A stretch of DNA of 64,000 nt, taken from the NCBI RefSeq assembly GCF_011397635.1, contig NC_064754.1:30112543-30176542 (forward strand). The letters run 5' to 3'. Numbering within the stretch: position 1 is the first letter of the stretch; the number at the start of each line of letters is the position of its first letter. This DNA comes from Epinephelus fuscoguttatus. Its lineage: Eukaryota > Chordata > Actinopteri > Perciformes > Serranidae. Positions 22,395-33,763 of the stretch are shown here, piece after piece. A model generated the notes under the pieces. The model had not been told where the DNA came from and ran no database searches. It saw only the letters and a list, made by a program, of their open reading frames with translations. The position numbers and the translations under genes are program-made.

Positions 22395-22895
22395 GGCTCG
22401 TTCGAGATGAACTGCACCTCGCCTGAAAAGTAGACGAGAGCAGGCGGCTGCAGCGGGGGGCGGTGACAAAAAGCTGCGGTGAAGTCGGACAGTTTCCCGA
22501 CAGTTTCCAGCAGCCTTCAGTCCGTGCAGGAAGTCACAGACACACATCCTGTCTGGAATGATGTCAGTTCATTAAAAAAGTGATCAGACCCATATATCAG
22601 TTTGTTTTCACCATCAGTCACACATGTTTTCTGTTCACAGAATAAACCTTCAGGTCAGACAAATACAATCTTAATCTCTAAAATACAACAAAAATGAGTA
22701 GTTTATCTAAAACGTCATCTTCTTGAGTCGGCATCTGAACCAATGAGCTGTTAGATCAGGTGAGAGCCAGGCGGTGCAGTCGGTGGAGAGCAATTGCAGC
22801 GCCTGGCTCTAAAAACTGCAGCCGCCTCGCTCTCGCGGCTTTATCGCCGTCCACTTTTGTAATACGTCAGAGCAAGTCGGGATGAAATCGGACAC
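22395..22895. repeat. GC-rich inverted-repeat element upstream of nanos3
   Basis: GAGAGCAGGCGGCTGCAG at about 22,437 is mirrored by CTGCAGCCGCCTCGCTCTCG at about 22,818, and the outer ends TCGAGATGAACTGC and GGGATGAAATCGG are weaker mirrors. It looks like a MITE and contributes CpG-rich DNA 400-900 bp before the nanos3 start. Confidence 0.45.
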
Positions 22896-23040
22896 AAAAC
22901 TAATTGACTGATTGACTTAAATATTAGAAACAAAACGCCTAAGAAAATTAAAACATTAAAACCACGTGGCTTCTTTGTGCGCACGCTAGACACGCGTGCA
23001 TGAGGGAACACAATGACATCACTCCACCTGGATTGGAGTA

Positions 23041-23278
23041 AATAGAGAAGTTCACTGACCTGCACACGAGGAGCATGAGCTCACGTGATTGGCGGCTGCT
23101 TCTCACCACTTGTACTCAATTACCAATTACCAACTTCAAACCTTTGTTACGCGCCAAGCGCCTCGTATCTCCTGTCCTTTGCATCGTTATTACAAGGTCA
23201 ACAACTCCATCCTCTAACTAAAGGGAGTCTGGCAGATAGGAGGAAAACATTTGGCAGATAAGGTGTTTGAATAAAGGC
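23041..23278 (+). promoter_or_regulatory. nanos3: nanos3 upstream region with E-box and inverted CCAAT
   Basis: TCACGTGATTGGCGG at 23,081-23,095 combines a CACGTG E-box with an inverted CCAAT box about 190 bp before the ATG. There is no clear TATA box. The 5' UTR has no obvious splice acceptor, in keeping with an intronless gene. Confidence 0.4.
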
Positions 23279-23944
23279 ATGGTTTCGGGGCTCTTTGATC
23301 ACCTGCCGCGCTTCATGGAGTCGGATAAAAGTTTCCAGCCCTGGAGAGACTACATAGGACTGTCGGACACAATCAGAGAGATTTTGGGCCGGCACACGGA
23401 CACTGAGTCCTCACTGCCAGCCCCCAAAGCTCCGCACCAAGAATCTGATGACCTGTACGGGGCACCGATGTCCGTGCGCAATAACGCGGTGTGCCAAAGC
23501 GGCGACCTCGGGGCAGGCTGTGCGCCAGATCTCTCCGGTACGGCAACGCTGGCCTCAGTGGCTCATCAGCGTCCACCTGATGGTTTGTGGTACGCAACAG
23601 ACCCCTTCCGTGCTGATCCACCAGACGCGGTGGATATGAAGCCAGTGCCAAGACGTGAACCAAAAGACCGCAAGAAGAGCACTCGTTTCAAGACACCGGA
23701 ACCGGCCTTGTCACCCGCGTCACCTGAGCCCACGTTCTGCAGTTTCTGCAAACACAACGGGGAGTCCGACTTGGTGTGTCGATCCCACCGGCTGAAGAAC
23801 CAGGCCGGGGATGTTCTGTGTCCCTATCTGCGGCAGTATGTGTGTCCTCTGTGCGGAGCCACGGGGGCCAAAGCTCACACCAAACGCTTCTGTCCGAAGG
23901 TGGACAGCGCGTACAGCTCCGTGTACGCCAAGTCCAGACGCTGA
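23279..23944 (+). CDS. nanos3: Nanos3, germ-cell translational repressor (221 aa, single exon)
   Basis: Nanos proteins bind mRNA with Pumilio and recruit CCR4-NOT deadenylase; in fish nanos3 keeps primordial germ cells alive. The N-terminus has the NOT1-interacting motif, [11 protein letters not shown] (about 19-29). Residues 60-150 are Pro/Ser-rich and disordered. The double C2HC zinc finger is complete, with C154, C157, H170, C181 and then C189, C192, H200, C205, and spacings C-x2-C-x12-H-x10-C and C-x2-C-x7-H-x4-C as usual. The chosen start is ATG 23,279; the frame is open 12 bases further up without another ATG. There are no introns, as usual for vertebrate nanos. It is assigned to nanos3 rather than nanos1 or nanos2 by the neighbours brme1 and cc2d1a, in the order seen in human. 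It converges with brme1. Confidence 0.9.
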   Translation: MVSGLFDHLPRFMESDKSFQPWRDYIGLSDTIREILGRHTDTESSLPAPKAPHQESDDLYGAPMSVRNNAVCQSGDLGAGCAPDLSGTATLASVAHQRPPDGLWYATDPFRADPPDAVDMKPVPRREPKDRKKSTRFKTPEPALSPASPEPTFCSFCKHNGESDLVCRSHRLKNQAGDVLCPYLRQYVCPLCGATGAKAHTKRFCPKVDSAYSSVYAKSRR

Positions 23945-24310
23945 ACCAGCAGGAGGCAGGTAGCAAAAAGACACAGAGGGCTGAAACTTCCTTTTATTGA
24001 GTGTGGTTTTGTTTATTATCACGTGTGTAGTTTGGGTTTTATTTGCATGCTTTGGCACGTTTGCCGTGTAGCCTTCTCTTAAAGCTGATTGGAGTTATTT
24101 CCCAGCTGGTCTTTTTGACGGCCTTGCCTTCTCTAACAGCGTCCCTTTGGGGGTTTTCATTTTGTATTGTTCTTTCAATAACGACTGCCAGATATGTTTG
24201 GGAGGAGAAAAAAAGAAAAGACAATGTAAGTTTTATTTTTTTTAATGAAACATTTTTTAACATGGCCACTTAATATCCAGTTTCATACCTCCTGCCCATG
24301 CATTAAAGGA
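23945..24310 (+). other. nanos3: nanos3 3' UTR, candidate poly(A) signal and downstream GCATTT site
   Basis: ATTAAA at 24,302-24,307 is the first poly(A) signal. The UTR has U-rich runs (TTTTATTTGCATGC, TTTTATTTTTTTTAATG) that could bind Dnd1-type proteins. A GCATTT hexamer fitting a miR-430-type seed is at 24,392-24,397, inside the UTR only if a later poly(A) site is used. Zebrafish nanos3 mRNA is known to be controlled by miR-430 and Dnd1. Whether the same holds here is inference. Confidence 0.5.
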
Positions 24311-24656
24311 TCATCACACTGTCACACCTTTCTCTGAAGACCTATCAGTAATAACTTTAATACAGCATGTAAACATCAAGTGACCATGTCAGCATTTTAA
24401 AATTATTATTTTTAATATATGAGTGAGGTGTTCGTGTTCTGTACCTGTTCCTGAGGCATGTTTGTTTTATTTTCAATATTGTACATGTGGCTCTTCTAAA
24501 ATGCCGTAAAAGCTCTTCTCACTCTGAGAAAAGAAATGTGTGAATTAATCTGTGTGAATATTATTGTATGCCAGAATATACATAGTGAAAACATCTGTCT
24601 GTGTGTATTCTTTTTTATCACTCTCTGTTCTTTAAAAGAATTATAACAAATTTTAA

Positions 24657-24985
24657 GGGTTAAGTGTGAAGGATTTAGTGTCATCTAGCAGTGAGTTTGC
24701 AGAACTGAAACTTGCATAGCTTGTAGAACTACAGCACTGATGCCAAAACACAAATGGCCCTATCTAGACCCAGTGTTTGATATTGTCTGCTGTGGGCTAC
24801 TGTAGAACAACATGGCGGACTCTGTGGATGAGGATCCCCCCTGTATATAGATATAAACAGCTCAATCTACGGTAACAAAACACAACAACTCTTAGTTTCA
24901 GGTGGTTTTTCACTACGAAAAAACATAGTTGTGAATATGCAACTTCTGCCAGTAGATGTCCCTAAATCCTGCACAGTGGACCTTT
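24657..24985. mobile_element. T2-type MITE between nanos3 and brme1, 329 bp
   Basis: It is flanked by TTAA at 24,653-24,656 and 24,986-24,989. The right end CCTAAATCCTGCACAGTGGA mirrors the left end GTGTGAAGGATTTAG. It lies between the two convergent 3' ends. Confidence 0.75.
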
Positions 24986-25079
24986 TTAAGCAAGCCATGT
25001 TCGGTATAGATTTTCTCTGGCTGTATCACCAATTACTTCCAGAATAATACTCAAATTGCTGACTCAATAAACACACAGG

Positions 25080-25085
25080 TTTATT
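25080..25085 (-). terminator. brme1: probable brme1 poly(A) signal
   Basis: TTTATT on plus is AATAAA on minus, about 180 bases after the brme1 stop codon at 25,264. Confidence 0.55.
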
Positions 25086-25263
25086 TGGGGAGAGCTAGAA
25101 CAGCTAAGCCATTAAACTGAACACGCCAGCAGTCAGTAATACAAGAAGAGCAATAGTCATACAGTGACATTTAAACATTTGTACAATGGCATAAATACCT
25201 TAATTACCCACAAACCATTAGGGCAACAGAAAGATCAGGATGGCAGGGACTTGTAACAAATCC

Positions 25264-28200
25264 TCAACGCACGGAGCTCCTTGAACTTTTACTGCTACGG
25301 CGCAGGCTCTCCAACTCTCTGTGAGCGGCCATTACTTTACGACTAGAAGGAAGCAACCAGAGGACAAATGGTAATTATCAGTTTCAATAACTTTTCTCTT
25401 TCTACCAGATTTGCATTTGATGAAAAAGTAAGACTGATGGTGTTTCTCAAAGTCAAGGATCCTTCCTTGGTAGGACAGGTTCTTCCAAGGAAGGGTCCTA
25501 CAGAGGAAAGGCAAGTGTCCTTCATAGCACACAGGTGTGAGTCATTAACCCTTCCGGGACTGATGGGTGTCAGGGTACTGTGATCATTCTGGCACTCTCT
25601 AATGATGTTGTACAATCTGAACAAATGTTAGTAGTTTTTTCAGAGTCACGTGACTTTTAGGGAGAATATATTTCTGGATTATACTTCAAAAAACCAGGTG
25701 GGCTAAATGTAACTTTTGTAAAAAGTAGTTTTAGAATTCTGCTACAGTGTGGGCACTTAGTGCTCCATCACTGTTGTAAATGATAAATTTAAAAACCTTT
25801 TTGTTTTAGCCTGTCTAAAATCACGTTATTTTAAAAAGCTCATTATTTGGCAGAGGACGGATTGGAAAGTGTAAATTATTTTCTATCATTTTTTTAAAAA
25901 AATAAATGCTTGTATGATAAAAACTCCTGCAGATGTTAATCCAAATAAATTACATATTTATCCAAATCCTGCCGAGCTCCACTGGTGCAGATCCCATTAA
26001 AGAGGCCCTGCCTTCACTTCCAGCAAATTGTGAGTAAAGAATTGTGGGCGCCTTGTACCGAGGATACACACATGCATCCTTGAAGTTTCTCTGAAAGAAG
26101 GAATCTGTTCTTGGTGGAATTTAAGGGATCCTTGACATTGGAACAGTCCTTAGGCTGGATTTGATGAGACAGCATCCTTGAAATGCAGCTGTTTCAGGAT
26201 CTTTCCTTGACTTTGAGAAACACCCAGATTTAGGCCAGCTGAAGAACAGTGTGTAAGATTTAGAGGGGATTTATTAGCATCTAGTGGTGAGGATTGCAGA
26301 TTGCAACCAGCTAAAACTTATCACAGTTAGAATTTCTTCAATGTTCATTGCTCAGGAGGTCCGCAGACATTTTTGTCTTTCCACAACAAACAAACCTAGT
26401 GATTTAAACCAGTGAAAACACTGAATAAAGCAGTTTCACATTAAAAAACAAGTGTTTCCTTGATGCTGTTTGGCCCGTCTGCGACGAGCACCTGCTAATG
26501 TGTGTTCATCTTTTTTCTGATCCAGATGTTCAGGAGGTTTTTACCAGTAGCCAAATATAGGTCTCCTCCTCTCCCCAATAAACTACCTGTTACTTAAACT
26601 GCTACAAACACTGAATAGAGCAGTTTCACTTAAAAAAAAATCTGTTTTTCTCTATTGCTGCTTGTTGGTGAGGGGCTGCTAACTATGGTAAATGTCCCTA
26701 TCTACAGCCAGTGTCTGGTTTGTTCACTCTGGGCTACCTCCATAAACGAGGACCTGCAGCCTATGTAGATATAAATGGCTCATTCTAAGGTAATGAAAAC
26801 ACAACAATTCTTAATTTCAGGTGATTATACACTGAAGAAATCATACTTATATTTCATTTCTGCCAATATATCCCCATAAACCCTACACACTGGACGTTTA
26901 AGGATAAATGACTGACAGAGGGAAAAATTGACTTCTTCTTTTCATGTTTTTTGCCTTTAGCCCATCAGATCATTAAAATGACACAGTCTAGCTGAAACCT
27001 GCAAATTTCTGCTCATGAAGATTTGCATTTGTTTGTTTCTACTGTGTTCCTCCAGGGTGGATACGTTGTCTATTGGCTGGTACTAAACCCATAATAGTGT
27101 ATCAGTTTGATGTGTCGCCCAGAGCTTTCCTCAGTATACCATCCTCCCACATTAAAGGCTTGAACTCTTGGTGGCCCTTGCAAAAAGGTGCCAAGCAGTC
27201 TACAGCTGACAGAGCTGATTACACACTCCAGCCAATTACAGCACAGAGGTGAGGATGAAACTGGCCAATGGCATTACAGGTCAAAAGTTCAGCTGGCAAG
27301 AGAGAGGAGCAGGAAGTGAAGGCAGAGGGAGGTTAGGAAAAAATGATTAAAGTGGCCAAAAAGGAGACAAGATGATAAAAAAAACAGATTGGATAGAACA
27401 CACAATTAAGCATGTACTAACTTTAGAGAGGAGAGCTCTGTGATGAGTCCACAGATCAGCTGTGTAGCATCTTCATGATGGTCTGGAGATCCAGGCTCTT
27501 CATCCCTCTCCATCACCTCCTCCTCACTGGATAAAGAGAAAGGGAAAAAGTTGGATTGACTGAAACAGTGGCATATTACCTTGAATCCTAAATTTAAGGT
27601 TTTTTATTTTACAAGAGTACGAAAATGTGTAGATATGTTAACACAGGACAATTCATTGTTAAAAATGTTGACTTCTTTAGGATAAGATAAAGAATTATAC
27701 CAAATTAAACCTCTCTATACGAATTCACTACATGATAGTCACAGTTTTTTTTTGTTTTAGTATACCACCTTCCTTCTCTTACTTACTTTTTGATAGTGCT
27801 TGCTAACAATGTTTGTTCTTTCTAAAACCTGGAGTTCTTTCTTACGTCAGAACAATGGTGTACAGCTGCGAGTCTGACACGTAATCCAAGCACCCAGATC
27901 CAAATGGGTCAGAGGAGTCCTGGGTCTCAGGGGGCTCAGCGTTCACAGTAGAAGGACCAGCACCAGGTTCATCAGCGTAATTGCACTGTGTGTAACAAAA
28001 ATAAATCAACCAGTTCTGTAAAGTTAGGAGGTAAAAAGTAAAATACCTTAGTAAATATCAATTTGATGAAGTTCATGTTCAGCGTTGCTTCCTTTAATTG
28101 TTCAGTGTGTAGTATTTAGGGGGATGTATCGGCAGAAATGGAGTATAATACATCAAGTAGCCTATGTTTCGTTTAGTGTATGATCACCTGGAAAGAAGAA

Positions 28201-31200
28201 TCGTTGTGGTTTTGTTACCTTAGAATGAGTCGCTCATATCTACAAAGGGAGCGGGTCCTTTTCCATGGCATAAGCTCTGTTTCTACAATTGCCCAGAACA
28301 GACAAAGTAAATACTGGCGGCTCTAGATAAGGCCATTCGCATTTTTGCGGCAGCCACTGTGGTTAGCAGCCCTTCCGTGACAAGCAGTATCAGAAAAACA
28401 CAGATTTTTTTAAAGTGAAACTGCTTTTTCTGTGTGTTTTTACTGGTTTAAATCACCAGGTCCATTTGTTATGGAGAGGAAGAGACCATTGCAGAAAATT
28501 CGGCTCCCATTAAAAACCTCCTGAAGGTCTGGATCTTAAGTTATCAGAGAAAAACAGTGAGTACACTGTGGCAGGTGCTGGGCTGGCAGCATGTCCCTGA
28601 CGAGCCGAACAGCGTCAGAGAAACACTGATTTGTAATGTGAAACTGCTTTATTCAGAGTTTAGATATGGTTCCCCCAACCACCTAAAAAATGAACACTGA
28701 GTGAATCTAACCTGGAAAAGTTTTAGCTGGTTGCAATCTGCAATCCTCACCACTAGATGACACAAAATCCCCCTAAATCTTACACACTGATCAGATGTCT
28801 ATTAAAGATTACACGTTGCTTGTTAAGTATGCAGCTTCATATAAATTATTGTGTAGCTGCATTTGTTAATGTGATTTACAGTGAGACTGTTCCTAAACAA
28901 CTTTTCTCATCATTTCTACCTTTTCAACTGATCAAACAACTGATTCATTGTTTAGCCAATAAAATGTAAAAAAAAAAAAAAACAGTGAAGAATGCCCATC
29001 ACAAACTCAGAGAGCTTTAGGTCACTTCATCAAAAAACTTGTTTTGTCCAGCTATTAATCCAAATCACAAAGATATTCAATTTATGATGATGTGTCAGAG
29101 AAGAGCAACAAATCTTCACATTTGAAAAGCTGGAACCAGCTAATATTCTGCATTTTCTCCTGGTTAATGACTTAAACAACTGCTCAGTCAGGCTGATGAT
29201 TAACTGTCTGGTGATCACCAAACTGATTGTTTCAGTACTAATTTATAGAACTTTAGTCGCTGGTGCTTTAGTCATAAACACTACACATTATGTGATAATG
29301 CAACGGCATGAAACCATGTGTAAAACACCGAACGAAAAAATGTCTTCTGATTTTAACTAACACCTCTGACAGTCTCAACAAAAGGCATAACTAAACTGGC
29401 AGCTGTAACTGTGTCCCACCACTCACACTGTCTTTCCTCTCTGAGCCACTGGGTGTCACCGCAGCCTTACAGAGCTCCACAGCCTTGAATCCTCCTGAGC
29501 ACCTGCTTGTGGATGAAGCACCTGCCTCACCAACCAACTCTCGCTTGCTCTCATGTCTTGTCCCGATCACACCATTCACCGACACAGGGGCAGCCTTGGC
29601 TGCATCCGGGTTTTCAGTCTCCTCATTTTGAGTCGGATTAGAGTAAAAAGTGATGGCAGGACTTTGGTCTATGACTGCTGACCCATCTTCTTTCATTTGT
29701 TCCTGAGGTTGTGCAGCCACAATCTCAGCTGTGTGTCCCTCAGGTTCCTGCTGCTCCTGATTGCCCAGAACCTGCTCCTCTTCCTCCACTGCAGGTGGGT
29801 CTGACTTTGTGTCACCAGTTTGCTCTGGACCAGACTCTGTGCCTCCTTCAACCCCACAGCTCTTTCCCTTTAAGCAGCCTGGATTACTCGCAGCTTCGGT
29901 GGCATCTGATATAGCATTGTGGACTTCAGTTTCTGCCCTGTGTGTGAACAAACAATGTTATCATCAAGGGGGAAATGAACAAATTGTCAGTGTAATTAGG
30001 TATCTTTTTGTGTATATGGAGTGTTTTCCAGGGATTTCAATTAAATATTACTGAAGGAGTGTATATGACTTAAAATGCTTCCATGATAGAGTACAGATTC
30101 CTCTTGACATTAATCTGACCTGTCATCCCCTCCACAATGACTGGACTGAAGTTTTATCTCTGCCTCCCTCCGCTCTGTGACACTGCCTACTGAGATGGAC
30201 AGTGAGGATGATGAGGTGGGTGAAGATATAATCTCTTCCTGAGGCTGAAGGTCAGTTGTGTTAATACAAATCTGCTTCTCAACCCTTTCCGCTACTTTTT
30301 GCCCGTTTTCATGTTTTTGCATCTGTAGAAAGTGACTCCTCTCCCTCTCTGTCAGACCGCACATACCCATCCTTCTTTTCTTTTTGGCTGGTAACCCAGC
30401 TGCTGCTTCCTTTGGGATTTCCTTGACATCAGCCACGTACACACTGACAGGTTCTTCTTGGTTGCTTTCCAAATTACCCCGAGAGTTCCCCTTTGCACCC
30501 ACTTGCTCCTCCAGAGCAGATCCATCACCCTTTTCAGAGATTGGCAGGCAGACCTTGAGTTGATCGGCGCATTTCTGAGATGGTGATCTGTTACAATCCT
30601 CTCTAGTCATTTCCTCTTTGTCCTTTCCACTCTCATCAGCATCATTATCAGCAGGTACTCTAAAGACCTCCAGCTCAGAATCATTGTTGGGATTGGTGAC
30701 TGCTGTCCCTTCTTGCTCTTCCAAAGTTTTAGCCGTCACATTTTTGAAGTTAACATTAGTTGCTTCTGTATGTTTTTCTCCCGTGTCAGGATCTTGTTTG
30801 GTGAGAGAGGCCTGTTCTGCTGCTTCACGCTGTTGAGCTGAAATCACAGTAGACTCCTGCAGAGGGGACTGGTGGCACTGTAGCAGTGTTTCATTTACTG
30901 CTGTTTTATTTCCTTCAGTATCCTGAAAAAAAACAAAACAAACGTGTTAAAAAAATGGCCTGATAAGATGTAAATGTAGGTCCTGTTTCAATCACCTACA
31001 TTACCTGCTGATGGAGAGCAGCCTGAGCATCATCAGTCTCTGAGGTTTCATCACTTGGACATTCCCTCTTCCTGGACCTGAGTGTCCGAGGCTGGGGTGG
31101 AGCTGAGGTGACTTAACAGACAAGGACCAGCTCAATTAAAACAATCACTGTAGCTGATTACACTGGTGGAATGTAACTAAGTACATTCACTCAAGTGTTA

Positions 31201-32872
31201 TACAAAAAGGTCCAGTGTGTAGGATTTAGTGACATCTACTATTGAGGTGCAGAACTGAAACTTCTCTCATGTTCCAAGCATGAAGGAGAACTGCAGTGGC
31301 TGACGCAAAATGTGAATGGCCCTGTCTAGAGTCAGTTTTTGTCCATTCTTGGCTACTGTAGAACAAAATGCGGACCCTGTGGGAGACAACCAGCTCTGTA
31401 TGTTAATATAAACAGCTCATTCTAAGGTAATGTAACAAATCTTATTTTCAGGTGATTATACACTAATGAAAACAGTTATGAATATTATGTTTCATTTCTG
31501 CTAGTAGATGCCTCTAAATCCTACACACTGGACCTTTAAGTACAAATATTAGGTACTTGTACTTTACTTAAGTCTTGTCTTTCATGCTACTTTATACCTC
31601 TACTCCACTATATTTTAGAGAAATATTGTACTTTTTACTCCACTATATTTAGCTGACAGCTTTCCTTACTAGTTACTTTACAAATACAGATTTTTGCACA
31701 CATAACATATGAAGAGTTTATAAAATATGAGTGTTTGTTTATATAACTATTTATCCAGCTCCACAAGTGTGAGGATTTTTCTGCAACTACACGTTTCCTG
31801 ATTATACTTGCATACTTTTACTAAGGTACCATTTGCAGTGCAGTACTTTTACTTGTAACTGAGTATTTTTACAGTGTGGTATTTATGCTTTAACTTTAGT
31901 AAAGGATCTGAATACTTCCATCACCACTGATTGATTAACACTTAAAATGAGCATATTAATGATAAAGTGGAGCAACTGTGCACCAATCAGCCAAAACAAT
32001 AAAACCACAGCCGAGTGAAGTTGATAACATTGATCATTTTATAACAATGCAAGGTTCATCTGGGAAATCTTGGGTCCTGGCATTCATATGGATGCCACCT
32101 AACATGCTCTATCCACAGATGCAGACAAACACCTTTGCAGATCAAGTACCCCCCTCATGGCAATGGCACATCCCGTTGGCAGTGGTCCCCCGGGAGAAAA
32201 ATGCACCATGCCACAGTGTAAAAAAAAAAATATTCAGGAATCGCCTGAGAAAATAGACAAAGAGCTCAAGATGTCAACCTGACTCCCTAATTTCCCAGAC
32301 CTCACTTTGATAGAGCATCCATGGGACATGCTGCTACCCCACCTCAAAACTGACGGTACTCAAAGGATCTACTGCCAATGCCCTGCTGTCAGACAGCACA
32401 GGAGGTCCCCTGGAGGTCCTGTGTCCATGCCTTGACAGGTCAGAGCCAAGTCCAATCCAAGGGGCCCCACCATAGATCATGGTTACATCTGCTGTATCAA
32501 TACGTCAAACAAATACTCGATAAGAGTGCCATGCCATGAGAGGGTGTACTTGCTCTTGGTCTGGAACAGTGTTTGGCTGGGTGGGGCATGCCAAGTGGCA
32601 TCCATATGAATTTTAGGGACCCAAAGTTTCCCAGCAGAACATTGCATTGTAATAAAATGATCAATGCTATTCATTTCGCCCACCAGTGTTTTTAATGTTT
32701 TGGCTGATTGGAGTATTTCAAGTAGTAATTATCATTAAGTTTCAACATTTAGGTCTTTAACAAATACCAAATAACCATACATTGTTTCTGTTCACATCAA
32801 AGTTAGCCCATGATATGTGATAATAGCATTTCCTTTACCACTGCTGCTCATTTTTGCCTTTCCCTTGGTCAT
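25264..32872 (-). CDS. brme1: BRME1 (C19orf57 homologue), meiotic recombination factor, 589 aa in 7 coding exons
   Basis: BRME1 joins HSF2BP/MEILB2 and BRCA2 to load RAD51/DMC1 at meiotic breaks. Minus-strand exons: 32,872-32,839 (ATG, MTKGKAKMSSS); 31,102-31,005; 30,922-30,120; 29,937-29,427; 27,985-27,846; 27,526-27,422; 25,342-25,264. All junctions are GT-AG and in phase and total 1,770 nt. The two large exons encode disordered acidic sequence with one conserved-looking island, GMCGLTERERSHFLQMQ (about 230). Exon 5 has FGSGCLDYVSDSQLYTIVL (about 510-528). The last two exons give ATQLICGLITELSSLNRKVM, then AAHRELESLRRSSKSS, a helix at the place where BRME1 is known to bind HSF2BP. The final exon is 2.1 kb beyond the previous one; without it the frame would end early with LKLVHA. 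Recognition rests on this C-terminus and on its place between nanos3 and cc2d1a. An ATG-proximal acceptor at 32,882 shows a non-coding first exon further up. Confidence 0.85.
25438..26224. mobile_element. DNA-transposon-like element with 22-bp TIRs in brme1 intron 6
   Basis: GGTGTTTCTCAAAGTCAAGG at 25,439 is mirrored by TTCCTTGACTTTGAGAAACA ending at 26,222. A second inner pair is built from AAGGATCC-like words. There is no coding frame and no clear target duplication, so the class is not assigned. Confidence 0.65.
26245..26897. mobile_element. T2-type MITE in brme1 intron 6
   Basis: The left end is AGTGTGTAAGATTTAGAGGG and the right end is ACCCTACACACTGGACGTTTAA (TTAA at 26,898-26,901). The interior words GTGGTGAGGATTGCAG and GGAGGTTTTTACCAG are shared with the copies at 18,908 and 28,098. 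Confidence 0.7.
28098..28790. mobile_element. T2-type MITE in brme1 intron 4
   Basis: TTAA at 28,094-28,097 is followed by CAGTGTGTAGTATTTAGGGG. The right end is CCCTAAATCTTACACACTGA. This copy preserves the site AAATCACCAGGTCCATTTGT, which is interrupted by a 281-bp MITE in the copy at 18,908. Confidence 0.7.
28880..29250. repeat. dispersed repeat (relative of 12,180 and 63,160)
   Basis: Contains TTTGAAAAGCTGGAACCAGC and TTCAATTTATGATGATGTGTC. It is an old non-coding copy in brme1 intron 4. Confidence 0.5.
31164..31932 (+). repeat. TACTCAAGTAC repeat, nearly complete, interrupted by a T2 MITE
   Basis: The left end is GGTGGAATGTAACTAAGTAC and the right end is AAGGATCTGAATACTTCCATC, imperfect mirrors of each other. 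A TTAA MITE (31,209-31,535) opens it. It lies in brme1 intron 1 (coding numbering). Confidence 0.7.
31209..31535. mobile_element. T2-type MITE nested in the TACTCAAGTAC repeat
   Basis: The ends AGGTCCAGTGTGTAGGATTT and AAATCCTACACACTGGACCT are perfect inverted repeats, the best pair in the window. TTAA is kept at the right (31,536-31,539); the left flank reads TACAAA and has decayed. Confidence 0.8.
31981..32715. mobile_element. second copy of the long-TIR CACCRATCAGCC element
   Basis: It begins CACCAATCAGCCAAAACAAT and ends TTTAATGTTTTGGCTGATTG, with arms like those of 10,055-10,870. Interior words shared with the first copy include GTCCATGCCTTGACAGGTCA (10,470 and 32,425). It is more diverged and shorter (735 bp). 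Confidence 0.75.
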
Positions 32873-32881
32873 CTTCTCTCC

Positions 32882-33508
32882 CTACAGGATAAAAAGAATA
32901 AACTAAGTGACAAAAATATAACAACATAGAAGGAAAAAATAGCTTTTAGCTAGCATAAATAATTCCCATTGTTACCTTACACTTGTATCTTGATGGTTAG
33001 CTAATAGCTAACAAATAGTTAATGTATTTGAGAGGCAGCTAGCTAACATCAACAAAGTTAAACTGACTGACTAAATGAAGTTGTAGATATGACTTGGATA
33101 CTGAGTGAAATTACTGATGTTCAAATAACTAATTTAAGCTAATTAATTCCCAGTAACGTTAGATAAACACTGGCAAAACGCTGCCGTGTATTTTTCCCGC
33201 TGTAATAAAACCATCCACCTGAACTGTGGGCTGGAGGTGTAACGTTACTTCGTCGGTGCTTTACGTCAGTGATGGGTGTGCTTCGTGTAGCCGTAAAGCG
33301 CAATGTGTGTTGCCACTGGAGACGCAATGGCGGAAGTAAATTCCACAGCCTACCGTTCTTGTTTTGACAGCCCAAACTAAACGTTAAATTACATCTTTCT
33401 GCTCGTATATGCTCTGACTTTTCTCCTGTCGTGTCTGAGCAGCGTCCACCCTAAATAACCGACCCGACTCGCTGTAGCACTAACGTCACGGTCCGCGGAA
33501 CCGACAAG
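32882..33508. promoter_or_regulatory. bidirectional promoter and first exons of brme1 (-) and cc2d1a (+)
   Basis: The brme1 exon with the ATG begins at an acceptor (32,882-32,883) and cc2d1a's non-coding first exon ends at 33,508 (CCGACAAG|GTAAGT). Both starts must therefore lie in this interval, most likely at 33,230-33,480. Two CRE-like sites are present: TTTACGTCAG near 33,261 and TAACGTCACG at 33,481-33,490. There is no TATA box, and the region is locally richer in CpG than its flanks. Confidence 0.6.
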
Positions 33509-33763
33509 GTAAGTAGCTTGTCTGTGCATTCATTAGCTATGTAAAACATGTATGTTGTGCTAGCTGTTAGCCAACATGGGCTCAGAAGCTAACTTGATAC
33601 AAGACAGTTTGAACAGTTTGGATTTTTACACAAAATGACACAAAGTGGCTGCCAGTGAAGTGACTCAGTACAGGTGGATATTCAGTTATCGATATGTTCT
33701 TCCTTTCCTCTTCTCTCCATTGGCTCAGTTACTTTAACTCCTCCTTAACTTTTAGGTCAGTCC

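Noticed and set aside
29711-29914. Plus frames opposite brme1 exon 4
   Set aside because: Antisense shadows of a coding exon with consistent minus-strand splice sites and phase.
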